The position numbers and the translations under genes are program-made. A stretch of 64,000 nucleotides of DNA from Holophagales bacterium (GTDB lineage Bacteria > Acidobacteriota > Thermoanaerobaculia > Multivoradales > Multivoraceae): NCBI GenBank assembly GCA_009843505.1, contig VYDI01000009.1:119214-183213 (forward strand), in the 5' to 3' direction. Of the stretch, positions 50,444 to 61,463 are shown piece after piece (position 1 is the stretch's first letter; each line of letters starts with the position of its first letter). A model generated the notes under the pieces. That model worked only from the letters and a program-made list of their open reading frames with translations. It was not told where the DNA came from and ran no database searches.

Positions 50444-51246
50444 GCGTGGCGGAACCGGCGACCCCGGGCGCCGTCGACGCGTCGGCGGCGATCCTGATCG
50501 AGAAGCTGAACCTCTGGTACGGCGACTTCCAGGCCCTGCTCGACGTGGATCTTCGGGTGCGAGCCGGCGCGATCACCTCCCTGATCGGCCCTTCCGGCTG
50601 CGGCAAGACAACGCTGCTCCGTTCGGTCAACCGGATCAACGAGCGTCTCGGCTACGTGCGCACGACCGGCAGCATCCGGCTCTGGGGCCTCGACGTGCTC
50701 GATCCCTCGGTCGAGGTCGCCCAGCTTCGCAAGCAGGTCGGCATGGTCTTCCAGCGTCCCAACCCGTTGCCGTTGTCCGTGCGGGACAACGTCCTGTTCG
50801 GAACCCGCGTCCACCTGCCCGACGGGCGACCGCCGAACAGGGTGGAGGGCGACCGGATCGTCGAGGAGGCGCTACGCCAGGTGCTGCTCTGGGACGAGCT
50901 GAAGGACTCGCTCGACCGCCGCGGTACCGAGCTCTCGCTCGAGCAGCAGCAGAAGCTGTGCATCGCGCGCCTGCTGCCGGTCAAGCCGAGGCTGCTGCTG
51001 ATGGACGAACCGTGCTCGGCGCTCGATCCCGCCGGCACGGAGGCCGTCGAGGAGCTGATCTGGAAGCTGCGCGGCGACTACACGATCCTGATCGTCACTC
51101 ACAACATGGCGCAGGCCCGCCGAGCCAGCGAGGAATGCGTGTTCATGCTGCTCGGCGAGATCATCGAGCACAGCGACACGGCCTCGATGTTCCTGAATCC
51201 GGCGAACGACCAGACGGCGGCCTACATCGAGGGGCGGTACGGCTGA
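50440..51246 (+). CDS. pstB: Phosphate ABC transporter ATPase PstB, copy 2 (degenerate ABC signature)
   Basis: Protein of 268 residues. Walker A GPSGCGKTTLLRSVNRIN, the PstB Q-loop VFQRPNPLPLSVRDNV, Walker B LLLMDEPCSALDP and H-loop VTHNM are intact. The ABC signature is LSLEQ (165-169) instead of LSGGQ. Ends NDQTAAYIEGRYG like other PstB proteins. About 35% alike to copy 1 by eye in the core. With copy 1 it would form a transporter with one normal and one impaired ATP site. Confidence 0.92.
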   Translation: MSVAEPATPGAVDASAAILIEKLNLWYGDFQALLDVDLRVRAGAITSLIGPSGCGKTTLLRSVNRINERLGYVRTTGSIRLWGLDVLDPSVEVAQLRKQVGMVFQRPNPLPLSVRDNVLFGTRVHLPDGRPPNRVEGDRIVEEALRQVLLWDELKDSLDRRGTELSLEQQQKLCIARLLPVKPRLLLMDEPCSALDPAGTEAVEELIWKLRGDYTILIVTHNMAQARRASEECVFMLLGEIIEHSDTASMFLNPANDQTAAYIEGRYG

Positions 51247-51268
51247 GGACGCCTCCGGCGCCTGACGC

Positions 51269-51808
51269 TCAGCTCCCGGCGCCTTCGATCCGTTCCTTGA
51301 GCGCCTTGAAGTCGGCCTCGGTGCTGGCCTGAACGGGGGCCTTCATCAACTGCGGCAGCCACTTGCCCAGCAGGTTCTTGGGACGGATCTCCAGTCGGAT
51401 CTCCACCTGCGTCCGGCCTTCGCCCACCGGGGTGAGCGTGTAGATCGAGTGCCACCTGGCTCCGGCGCCGTTCGACATGTACCGCACCCGCCGGTGGGGC
51501 TCGTACTCGATGCACGTGACGACGTTCTGGTGCAGCTTGGCGAACTTCGCGAACGCCACCTGGATCGGGGTCCAGTCCCGGATCTCCCGAAACTGCGCGC
51601 CGACTCCCATCGTCTTCTCGGAAACGAACTCCACGCTCAGCATTTCGGGAATCGCCTCCCCGTGGCGGCCGCCGTGGGCGAGCGTCGCGAACACGGTCTC
51701 CTGGTCGGCGTTCCAGGTGTCGATCATCCTCGCCACGAGGATCGGCTTCGAATCTCCGACCTCGATCCCCGGGTCCGGCTGCCCCGAACCTGCATCTGAA
51801 TCAGGCAT
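51269..51808 (-). CDS. SRPBCC (START/Bet v1-like) family protein
   Basis: Protein of 179 residues. The body from IDTWNADQETVFATLAHGG to the C-terminal helix LMKAPVQASTEADFKALKERIEG fits the SRPBCC ligand-binding fold: an N-terminal strand and short helices, a central beta-sheet (IYTLTPVGEGRTQVEIRLEI) and a long C-terminal helix. Function is unknown; members bind hydrophobic ligands. Its ATG (51808) overlaps the end of the P450 gene by eight bases and follows GGGGAG, so the two are coupled and may act on the same lipid-like substrate. Confidence 0.75.
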   Translation of the reverse strand: MPDSDAGSGQPDPGIEVGDSKPILVARMIDTWNADQETVFATLAHGGRHGEAIPEMLSVEFVSEKTMGVGAQFREIRDWTPIQVAFAKFAKLHQNVVTCIEYEPHRRVRYMSNGAGARWHSIYTLTPVGEGRTQVEIRLEIRPKNLLGKWLPQLMKAPVQASTEADFKALKERIEGAGS

Positions 51809-53171
51809 GTTGCTCCCCTGCTTGTACGCGGCTCGAGTCCCGCCGCTCGTGAACGTCAGCCGTCCACGGCCCGACAACGCCGACGGCCGTGTCGTTCCGG
51901 TTCGGCGGATCGGTGGACCGGGGCTCCAGCCGGAGCCGGTTGGCCAGAGATGCCGTGCCGAACACGAAGATCCGCCGGGCGATGTCCATTCCCTGGCAGA
52001 AGTGCGGGCCCAGCCCGAACGGTATGTAGGCATGGGCCGGACAGGGTGGGCGCGGGTTCTCGAGCCAGCGCTCCGGCCTGAAGTCCGACGGCCGATCCCA
52101 GTGCTCGGGTCTGTGGTGCAGAGCCCTCATCGCCACGTGAACGAGCGTGCCCTTGGGAATCAGGTAGCCGCCGAGCACGCGATCCTCGGTTGCCTCCTTG
52201 GGCAGCATGACGGCGGTCGGAGGATCGATCCGGAGCACTTCGTCGAGTACGGCGCTTGTGTACGGCAGCCTGTCGAAGTCGGCGGGCTCGATGCTCGCGC
52301 CGTTCAGGACGGCGTCCGCCTCGCGTTCCGCCTTCGAACGGACCTCGGGATTCCCTGCCAGGTAGTGGACGCCGAAGGTGAGGGCGCTGGTCGGCGCGTC
52401 GATGAAGCCAGTCAGCAGGATGATCAGCTCGTCCCGGATTGCCCGGTCGGAGTCCAGACCACCCGCGGCGCCCTCGAGGTCCAGGGCCCGCACGTACTGC
52501 GCGACGACATCCCTGCCGGAGTACGCGGAGTCGCGGGCCCTCTGCATGGCGCCGTAGATCGCGGCGTCGACGAGCTCGACGCTCTTCCTGCCTCGTCGGA
52601 GGACCGGCAGGGGCAGCGACTTGAACAGTCTCGGCCCGGGCAGGATGTCCAGCAGCAGGTACGTCTTCTGGAGCGTGAGCGTGTCCTCTCCCAGTTGACG
52701 GGGCAGCTCGACGCCGCGGCCGAGGACGATCTCGACGATCGCGTCCCAGGCGAAGCGTTCGAACTCCTTGACGAGGTCGACGCCCTGGCCGCCAGAGAGT
52801 CGCTCTCTCAGGACCGTCGCCTGTTCGGCGATGATCTCCGCGTAGGCGCCTTCGGAGTCGCCCGCGAAGACCGAGGTCATGAACTCGGCTCTTCGCCGAT
52901 GCTCCTCGCCCTGGTGGAGGGAGATGGAGCCGTACTTCCAGTCGTCCGTCACATCGCCCGGGAACCAGGGTCGGAAGTACTGCTGCTGCGTGACCAGGAC
53001 CTCGCGAACGAGCTCGGCGTCGAAGACGACGCAGCACTTCATGAAGGGAAGCTCGAAGGAGACGACCTCTCCGTACTCGCGGCGGAGTTGGTCCGCGAAC
53101 GCGCCGTAGTTCTCCGTTCGCTGCCGGAGGTTCTGGAGCCGGTGGCCTTTCGGCCCCGGGGGCAGCTTCAT
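51801..53171 (-). CDS. Cytochrome P450 (intact)
   Basis: Protein of 456 residues. It has LPPGPKGHRL at the start, an I-helix segment ILLTGFIDAPTSALTF, the ExxR motif EVLRIDPP, FRPERWLENP and the haem-binding FGLGPHFCQGMDIA with Cys392 as thiolate ligand. All catalytic landmarks are intact. Redox partners are not in the window. ATG 53171 gives the normal start; the longer frame upstream would enter the shared promoter region. A diverged paralogue lies divergently 106 bases away. Confidence 0.92.
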   Translation of the reverse strand: MKLPPGPKGHRLQNLRQRTENYGAFADQLRREYGEVVSFELPFMKCCVVFDAELVREVLVTQQQYFRPWFPGDVTDDWKYGSISLHQGEEHRRRAEFMTSVFAGDSEGAYAEIIAEQATVLRERLSGGQGVDLVKEFERFAWDAIVEIVLGRGVELPRQLGEDTLTLQKTYLLLDILPGPRLFKSLPLPVLRRGRKSVELVDAAIYGAMQRARDSAYSGRDVVAQYVRALDLEGAAGGLDSDRAIRDELIILLTGFIDAPTSALTFGVHYLAGNPEVRSKAEREADAVLNGASIEPADFDRLPYTSAVLDEVLRIDPPTAVMLPKEATEDRVLGGYLIPKGTLVHVAMRALHHRPEHWDRPSDFRPERWLENPRPPCPAHAYIPFGLGPHFCQGMDIARRIFVFGTASLANRLRLEPRSTDPPNRNDTAVGVVGPWTADVHERRDSSRVQAGEQHA

Positions 53172-53277
53172 TCCGGGTCCCCTTGAACCCCCGCAGTGGT
53201 GCTGGTGCGCATGTTGGAGGCGAGTCCGCGGACCGAGTCTACCTCCCGTTTGGGAGAAAGATAAGCTCGTTTCAGCG

Positions 53278-54639
53278 ATGCAACAGACAGAAGCCAAGCC
53301 GGACCGCCAGCTTCCGCCGGGCCCGCCACGGAAGAAGCTCCGGACGATGCGCCGGCTGGCGGCCGACTACACCGGTTTCTTCCACTGGCTCCACTAACAG
53401 TGGGGCGACATCGTCTACTTCGAAGTGCCCAACGGCGGGCACTGCGCTGTCTTCGACCCGGACATCGCCGAGGACCTGGTGCGGAAGCCCGAGTTGTTTC
53501 AGAAAGACACTCCGGCGTTCGCCTTCGAGGTCATTCAGTCCCCCTGCCTTGCCAGGACGCCGTTCGGCGACGAGCACCAACGCCTCACGGACCTCACGGT
53601 GACCGCGTTTACCCCCGAGCGGACGGCGGCCTTCAGGCGGATCGCCGTCTCGGAGGCGTCGTCCTTCGCCGGCGAGCTCACGGAGGGAAGCACCGTCGAT
53701 TTCCGGGCCGCGGTCGAGCGTTACACGTGGAACGCGCTGACGACTTCGATGCTCGGCGCCGGGCGTGAACTGGGTCCGGGACCGGGTCTGGCCATGATGA
53801 GAGCGGCCAAGCTCAGCTTCATCGTGTTCGCCATGCCCGGATACAGGCTGCTCCGGAAACTGCCCCTGCCGCACGATCTGAAGGCGCGCAAGGCGATCAG
53901 GCCGCTCGATGCGGCCGTGTACGACTCGATCCGGAAGGCCAGGGATCCCGACAGCGCGGAAACGAGTCTGATCGCGCACTTCGTCCAGGCGACGGAGCGG
54001 GGAGAGTCGGACTGGTCTTTCGGCAGTGACTCGGAGATTCGCGACGAGGCGTACGCGGCGTTCGTCGGCGCCTGGGATCCGGCTGTTCATGCGATGGCCT
54101 ACATTCCGCACTACCTGGGCCGCAATCCGGGGGTCCGGGCGCGGCTCGAGGAGGAGGTGGATCGCGTCGTCGGCGACCGGCCGCTCTGTGCCGAGGACCT
54201 CGAGCGGCTCCCTTACACCGAAGCCGTCTTCAACGAGCTGCTTCGTCTTCAGCCTGCGGCACCTCTCCTGGTCCCCCGCAGGGCGGTGCGGGACACGTCG
54301 CTCGGCGGTTACTTCATACCGAGGGGCACTCTGGTCGAGGTCGTCACGCATGTGATGCACCGCCGGGTCGAGTATTGGGAGGACGGCGAAGAGTTCAGGC
54401 CTGAGCGCTGGCTGGAGGGACAGGCATGCCCGCGGGGGGGCTACCTGCCGTTCGGCCTGGAGCCGAGGGGCTGCAGGGGCGTGCCCCTGGCCATGGCCGT
54501 CCTCGTGTCCGGACTGGCCGCTCTGGTTCGGAGATGGCGACTGGAACCTGAATCCGACGAGTTGCCGGCCGACGGCCTGGAGGTCGGGATCCTGAGCAGC
54601 CCCATCCGTACCAGGGTGGTGTCCCGAAAAGCCGCGTAG
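53278..54639 (+). pseudogene. Cytochrome P450, interrupted by TAA at codon 40 and with degraded haem motif
   Basis: From ATG 53278 the frame reads MQQTEAKPDRQLPPGPPRKK and on to FFHWLH, then TAA (53395-53397), then QWGDIVYFEVPNGGHCAVFD and a full P450 body to 54639. The two sides are in the same frame, so a single base change explains the break. A GTG at 53425 could restart, losing the N-terminal 49 residues. The haem motif is FGLEPRGCRG (Glu replaces the conserved Gly, Cys kept), the I-helix GAWDPAVHA lacks the usual Thr, but ExxR (ELLR) and FRPERWLEG remain. It is a paralogue of the divergent intact P450. A sequencing error cannot be excluded. Confidence 0.8.
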
Positions 54640-54720
54640 CGCGAGCCGGCAAGCGAACAGATCCCTGCCTCTGTGGCATCATCGGCGGCTGTTCCCGAAC
54701 AGCGGTCGAAGGAGACAGGC

Positions 54721-55932
54721 ATGGGCAGGTACGGTCTGACGGACGAGGTAGTCGAGCTCCGCGAACGGATGCGGGAGTTCATCGACGGCGAGGTGATTCC
54801 GGCTGAGCCGGAGCTGGAGTCGGAGTCGGGAGAGGACCGCACGCGCGGCCGGATGGCCGAACTCAAGGCGCTGGCCAAGCAGCGGGGCCTGTGGGCCCTG
54901 GGGCATCCCGCGGAGATCGGCGGCGGCGGGCTGCCGCTCATGCCGTTCGTCTACCTGAACGAGATCATCGGCCGCTCGCACTACGGGCAGATCGCCGTCG
55001 GCTCCGCCTCGATGCAGGACTCGATCATGCTCCACCTGTACGCCAGCGACGAGCAAAGGGAGCGCTGGCTCAAGCCGCTGGTGGCGGGCGACATCTATCC
55101 GTCGGTCGGCCTCACCGAGCCCGAGGTCGCGGGCTCCGACCCGACCCTGATGCAGACGCGGGCGGCGCTCGACGGCGACGACTGGGTGATCAACGGTCAC
55201 AAGTGGTTCACCAGCGGTGCCAGCCGTGCCGCGTTCACGACCTGCTTCGCGTTGACCGAGCCCGAGGCCCAGGGGCACCGCAAGTTCTCCTCGATCATCG
55301 TGCCGACCGACACCCCGGGCTACGAGATCGTGAGAGCGGTGCCGACGATGGGCACCACGTCGGGCCAGCACTGCGAGGTGCGCTACAACGATGTCCGGGT
55401 GCCGAAGGACAATATCCTCGGCGGCCGCGGCGAGGGTTTCGTCATCGCCCAGAGGCGCCTGGGTCCGGGGCGGATCTTCCACTGCATGAGGTGGCTCGGT
55501 CAGGCCCAGCGGGCCTTCGAGCTGATGTGCGACCGCGCCAAGTCGCGCTGGGCGCACGGCTCCTACCTGTCGGAGAAGGGTGAGATTCAGCGCTACGTCG
55601 CCGAGTCGGCGGCTGAGATCCAGGCCGCCCGGCTGATGACCCTGGACGCCGCCGAGGCGATGGACCGTGGCGAGCAGGCGCGGGTCGAGATCTCGCTGAT
55701 CAAGTTCTGGGGCGCGCGGATGCTCCACAACGTGATCGACCGGGCGATCCAGGTCCACGGCGCGCTTGGCGTGACCGGCGACACGCCGCTAGAGAAGATG
55801 TATCGCGAGGCGCGCTACGCGCGGCTGTACGACGGCCCGGACGAGGTGCACCGGATGGTCGTGGCGCGGCGCATCCTGCGCGATCCGCTGGGCCGGGTGC
55901 CGTGGGGCACATTGGGCGGTGGCGAGAACTAG
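54721..55932 (+). CDS. Acyl-CoA dehydrogenase family protein
   Basis: Protein of 403 residues, an FAD enzyme that introduces an alpha-beta double bond into acyl-CoA. Motifs: VGLTEPEVAGSDPT, WVINGHKWFTSGASRA (FAD-binding), a C-terminal IQVHGALGVTGDTPLEKMYREAR and YDGPDEVHRMVVARRIL. The length and the early RMREFIDGEVIPAEPE fit the ACAD10/11-like long-chain/unusual-substrate subgroup. ATG 54721 follows GGAGACAGG. The ceramidase-like gene overlaps its 3' end by 14 bases. Confidence 0.92.
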   Translation: MGRYGLTDEVVELRERMREFIDGEVIPAEPELESESGEDRTRGRMAELKALAKQRGLWALGHPAEIGGGGLPLMPFVYLNEIIGRSHYGQIAVGSASMQDSIMLHLYASDEQRERWLKPLVAGDIYPSVGLTEPEVAGSDPTLMQTRAALDGDDWVINGHKWFTSGASRAAFTTCFALTEPEAQGHRKFSSIIVPTDTPGYEIVRAVPTMGTTSGQHCEVRYNDVRVPKDNILGGRGEGFVIAQRRLGPGRIFHCMRWLGQAQRAFELMCDRAKSRWAHGSYLSEKGEIQRYVAESAAEIQAARLMTLDAAEAMDRGEQARVEISLIKFWGARMLHNVIDRAIQVHGALGVTGDTPLEKMYREARYARLYDGPDEVHRMVVARRILRDPLGRVPWGTLGGGEN

Positions 55933-57298
55933 GAGCTTGCGACCGATCGGCGCGGTGGCGGGTCTTGTCGTTCTCGGAGGGATCGGCATGACGCCATCGC
56001 CAACCACCGCCCAGCTTCGCGCCGGCGCCGCCGCGGTCGAGATCACGCCGCCGGCCGGCTCCCTGCTCTACGGCTACGGCGCGCGCGGAACGAACCGGTC
56101 GACGGGAGTTCACGACTCGCTCTATGCGCGAGCGCTCGTTCTCGAGGCGGGCGGCGAGACAGTCGCGATCGTGACGCTCGATCTCGGCTCGATCCGCAAG
56201 GAGAACACCCTGCCGATCCGGCAGGCCGTGCTGGATGCCGCCGGCTTCGACCACGTTCTGCTGAACGCGTCGCATACGCACTCCGCGCCGCTGTTCGAGG
56301 CGGACTTCCCGAGCGCAGGGGGTCGGTGGGTCGAGGAGCTCGAGCGGAAGATCGCCAGCGTCATTCTGGAGGCCCACGCCTCTCTCCGGCCGGCGCGTGT
56401 CGCGGTGGGCTGGGGCCGGGCGAGCGAGGGGCACAACCGGCGCCGGGTGCTTCCCGACGGCAGCGTCGAGATGTTCTGGCGCAACCGCGAGCGCCTGCCG
56501 ACCGCGCCGCTCGACGAGTCCGTCGGCGTGCTGGCGGTCGACGGCGCGGATGGCGAAGCGATCGCCACGGTGGTCAACTTCGCCGTTCACCCGGTCATCC
56601 TGGGCCCCGAGAACATGCTCGTCTCGGCCGACTATCCGGGCGCGATGGCGGCTCTCGTCGCCGAGCGCGGAGGCGGCGTGCCGATGCTCCTGCAAGGCGC
56701 TGCCGGCGACATCAACCCGTTCTGGGACAAGACGCCGCCCGCGGAAGGCGGCTTCGAGCAGGTCCGGATGGCCGGAGAGCGGCTGGGCCAGGAGGTGCTC
56801 CGCGTCCGCGCCGACCTGGCGGCGGCGGAGGCCTTCCACGATCCGGCGACCCTGTCCGTGAAGCGCCACCTGGTGACGCTCGATCCACGCTGGGACCTGG
56901 ACTCCCCCGTGGTCGAGGAGGGCTTCCGGCGCCACGGTCTGGAAGCGTCGCTTCAGAGGTACCGCGCGCGCTTCCCTCGCGAGCGGGAGGCCGAGGTGAA
57001 CACCCTGGTTCTCGGCGAGCTCGGCGCGGGCCAGTTCGCCCTGGCCACCTTCCCGGGCGAGTTCTTCGTCGAGCACCAGCTCCGGCTCCGGGCCGAGGCG
57101 CAGGTGCCTCACGTCTTCTTCGCCGGCTACACGAACGGCGAACTCGCCTACTTCCCGACCATCGCGGCTGCCGCCCAGGGCGGCTACGGCGGCAGGGAGG
57201 CTACGATCGTCGAGGTCGGCGCCGGCGAGAAGCTGGTCGATCTGGCCGCGATCTCGATCCTCGAACAGGCCGGTTGGCTCCACGACGCGCCCCCTTGA
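55919..57298 (+). CDS. Exported neutral/alkaline ceramidase-like protein
   Basis: Protein of 459 residues, GTG start, with a signal peptide (VAGLVVLGGIGMTPSPTTAQ). The ceramidase N-terminal domain is visible: LRAGAAAVEITPPAGSLLYGYG, LNASHTHSAPLFEADF (zinc ligands), VVNFAVHPVILGPENMLVSADYPG and LLQGAAGDINPF at the active-site loop. The usual Ser of ceramidases in the GDVSPN motif aligns near GDINP, so the exact chemistry is open; many bacterial homologues act on other amides. It is cotranscribed with the acyl-CoA dehydrogenase. Confidence 0.85.
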   Translation: MARTRSLRPIGAVAGLVVLGGIGMTPSPTTAQLRAGAAAVEITPPAGSLLYGYGARGTNRSTGVHDSLYARALVLEAGGETVAIVTLDLGSIRKENTLPIRQAVLDAAGFDHVLLNASHTHSAPLFEADFPSAGGRWVEELERKIASVILEAHASLRPARVAVGWGRASEGHNRRRVLPDGSVEMFWRNRERLPTAPLDESVGVLAVDGADGEAIATVVNFAVHPVILGPENMLVSADYPGAMAALVAERGGGVPMLLQGAAGDINPFWDKTPPAEGGFEQVRMAGERLGQEVLRVRADLAAAEAFHDPATLSVKRHLVTLDPRWDLDSPVVEEGFRRHGLEASLQRYRARFPREREAEVNTLVLGELGAGQFALATFPGEFFVEHQLRLRAEAQVPHVFFAGYTNGELAYFPTIAAAAQGGYGGREATIVEVGAGEKLVDLAAISILEQAGWLHDAPP

Positions 57299-57342
57299 CG
57301 CCGGCCGCTCCAATCCGAATCGCCCCTCCAGGAGGCTTCGTC

Positions 57343-59310
<1,968 letters not shown>

Positions 59311-59363
59311 ACACCGAGGACGGGTCCCGCACGGCCCCGCCGGCGTGGCGCCCGTGCCGCGCC

Positions 59364-60518
59364 TCAGAAGTCGAAGTGCAGGAACAGGCCGACGTGTTCG
59401 ACCGATCCGGCGCCGGCCGGGTCGGTCGATACGTAGTTGCCAAGGAACCGCAAGTTGCTGCGGAGGTACCAGTTGAGGGCGACGGAGAGACTCTGCTGGC
59501 TGCCGCCGAGAACGGATCCGCGGCTCAGATCGATGTGGTCCCATCGTGCCGCGAGTTCCCAGGCGCCCCTGCCTTCGGGCATGGGCGCCTTCGGCCTCAA
59601 CCGGGTGAAGCTGCGGGAGCTGCGGCTGTACGGCTTCCTCTCTCCGGTGAGGAACCAGCCGGCCTCAACGTACTGGGCGTCGAAGCGGGCGCTCCGGCCA
59701 TCCGGCGAGCCAACCGGCAGCAGGTCCACCTGGGCGGACAGCACCTCGCCCTGCAGCCAGAACGAACTTCGTGCAAGCACGAACTCGGCCCCCAGCAGTC
59801 GCATGCCGTCGGCGGGCAGCCATCCGGTGTCCACCGTGCGCGGCGCGAGCCGGACGCCGGTGCGGCCGCGCAGGCGCGCGGCGTCCGCGGTGGGCTGACG
59901 GTGCGAGACTGCCACGCCGAGATGGAGGAGGAGATCGCTTCCTTCGTCTCGGTCCAGGGCGAGGCCGGAGAGGCGGCCGCTCAGGCTCCAGTCCGCCCCG
60001 GGGCGTGTGTCGTAGCCGTCGCTGTCGCGGAACGCGCCGACCGCCCAGGCGACGCGGTCGCCGGAGAACCGGTCATGGACCATGAAGCCGAGGTTGCGGC
60101 CGGGCGCCAGGGCGGTGACCGCGGCCGGACGTGCGATGAAGGAGTGGGAGTTCGACGACTGCTGGATCGAGAGGCTGAACGGCTCCTTGAAGTGGCCCGC
60201 GCGGAACGTGGCCGCGCCGTCGTTGGGCGTCGCCTCGATGAAGACGTCGGTGGGCACGATGTCGCCGCTCGCGATGTCGTGCTCGATCTTGAACGTGAAC
60301 CGGTCGAGGAACTCGCCGTTCAGGACGAGGCGGGCGCGCCGCCAGTCGACGCCGTCCTCGAACTCGAACCGTTCTTCCAGGGCCGGGTCGGGAGAGGAGG
60401 AGCTGGCCTCGACGTGGACTCGCCCGCCGACGGAGATGTCGAAGGCTCCCTCTTCGGCCTGCGTCGTCGTGGCCGCGCTGACCAGAAACAGCGCGGCAAG
60501 GGCCCGGGAACGGAACAT
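59364..60518 (-). CDS. Phosphate-selective porin OprP/OprO family protein
   Basis: Protein of 384 residues with a signal peptide (RALAALFLVSAATTTQAEE). The body is a beta-barrel of the OprP/OprO family: VDWRRARLVLNGEFLDRFTFKIEHDIA, FRAGHFKEPFSLSIQQSSNS and the C-terminal LFLHFDF ending in Phe. The family makes trimeric phosphate or polyphosphate channels. ATG 60518 lies five bases after GAGGAG and is preferred over GTG 60524. It is divergent from phoB and shares a PHO-box-bearing promoter region, so phosphate-starvation control is likely. Confidence 0.88.
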   Translation of the reverse strand: MFRSRALAALFLVSAATTTQAEEGAFDISVGGRVHVEASSSSPDPALEERFEFEDGVDWRRARLVLNGEFLDRFTFKIEHDIASGDIVPTDVFIEATPNDGAATFRAGHFKEPFSLSIQQSSNSHSFIARPAAVTALAPGRNLGFMVHDRFSGDRVAWAVGAFRDSDGYDTRPGADWSLSGRLSGLALDRDEGSDLLLHLGVAVSHRQPTADAARLRGRTGVRLAPRTVDTGWLPADGMRLLGAEFVLARSSFWLQGEVLSAQVDLLPVGSPDGRSARFDAQYVEAGWFLTGERKPYSRSSRSFTRLRPKAPMPEGRGAWELAARWDHIDLSRGSVLGGSQQSLSVALNWYLRSNLRFLGNYVSTDPAGAGSVEHVGLFLHFDF

Positions 60519-60611
60519 TCGCACTCCTCGCTGTGTCGGTATGGGTCTCGGTGGTCTCGCCGAGAGCAGCCGGCCCGGTGGCCGCTCGCGCCGTTACGTT
60601 CTTCGGAAGGC

Positions 60612-60627
60612 GTGAAGAGACCGTGAA
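60612..60627 (-). promoter_or_regulatory. Candidate PHO box of the OprP-like porin
   Basis: On the minus strand TTCAC occurs at 60627-60623 and 60616-60612, exactly 11 bases apart, reading toward the porin gene whose ATG is at 60518. The 11-base period matches PhoB half-site spacing. Confidence 0.55.
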
Positions 60628-60634
60628 GATGGGC

Positions 60635-60667
60635 TTTATCGCCCGTTCACGAAAGTCTGGCTAGCCT
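60635..60667 (+). promoter_or_regulatory. Candidate PHO box and promoter of phoB
   Basis: TTTAT at 60635 and TTCAC at 60646 are 11 bases apart, followed by CTGGC at 60657 and a -10-like TAGCCT at 60662-60667. The whole module is nearly the same as that before pstS. It suggests phoB autoregulation. The start of transcription would be near 60674, about 33 bases before the ATG. Confidence 0.6.
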
Positions 60668-60706
60668 AGGCGCAGGTTGAACCGTGCTGAAGGTCCCGGA
60701 CGTTCC

Positions 60707-61402
60707 ATGAGCGCCACGAAGGTCGTCGTCATCGAAGACGAGCCGGACATCCTCGAGTTGATCGAGTACAACCTCCGGCGTGAGGGCTTCGAGGTCGCGA
60801 CGGCGACCACCGGCCGGACCGGTCTTTCCGTGATCGGTCGCGAAAAGCCGGACATCGTGCTGCTCGACCTGTTACTGCCCGGCCTGGACGGTCTGGATGT
60901 CTGCCGTCGCCTTCGCGCCGTGGAATCGACGCGCGGCCTGCCCGTGATCATGGTCACGGCTCGCGGCGAGGAGCGCGATGTCGTTCTGGGTCTGGGCGTC
61001 GGTGCCGACGACTACATCCACAAACCCTTCAGCCCGCGCGAACTGGTCGCCCGTGTCCGGGCGGTCCTTCGGCGGGTGCCGATGCGCGGCAGCGATCCGG
61101 ATCGGAGAGTCGTTCACGGGCCGCTCGCGATCGACCCGGTCAAGCACCGGATCAAGGTCGACGGCCGGCGTCTGGAGCTCACGCCCACCGAGTTCCGCCT
61201 GCTGCACTTCCTGGCCTCGCATCCGGGCCGCGTGTTCACCCGTGGCCAGCTCCTGGACCGGGCGGTCGGCGACCGGGCCGTGGTCATCGACCGGAACATC
61301 GACGTCCATGTCCGTGCGGTGCGCAAGAAGCTCGGACCGCACCGCGGCCTGATCCGGACCGTGCGCGGCATCGGCTACTGCTTCCGCGACGAAGAGGCCT
61401 AG
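60707..61402 (+). CDS. phoB: Phosphate regulon response regulator PhoB
   Basis: Protein of 231 residues of the OmpR/PhoB family. The receiver domain has EDEPDILELIEYNL, phospho-acceptor Asp54 in VLLDLLLPGLDG and the Lys in YIHKPFSPRELVARVRAVLRR. The winged-helix DNA-binding domain follows (LELTPTEFRLLHFLASHPGRVFTR, VIDRNIDVHVRAVRKKLG, VRGIGYCF). ATG 60707 gives the standard PhoB start; TTG 60677 in frame is less likely. Together with phoR, phoU and pst it supports the PhoB assignment over other OmpR-type regulators. Confidence 0.92.
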   Translation: MSATKVVVIEDEPDILELIEYNLRREGFEVATATTGRTGLSVIGREKPDIVLLDLLLPGLDGLDVCRRLRAVESTRGLPVIMVTARGEERDVVLGLGVGADDYIHKPFSPRELVARVRAVLRRVPMRGSDPDRRVVHGPLAIDPVKHRIKVDGRRLELTPTEFRLLHFLASHPGRVFTRGQLLDRAVGDRAVVIDRNIDVHVRAVRKKLGPHRGLIRTVRGIGYCFRDEEA

Positions 61403-61463
61403 CGGCGGATCGGTCCGGGTGTAGGTTGTAGGGAGCCGGCTCGGTTGTCGCCCGGGACCTTCC

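Noticed and set aside
53395..53397. Stop codon in the P450 as a recoding (selenocysteine/pyrrolysine) site
   Set aside because: The codon is TAA, which is not used for either, and it does not fall at a catalytic position.
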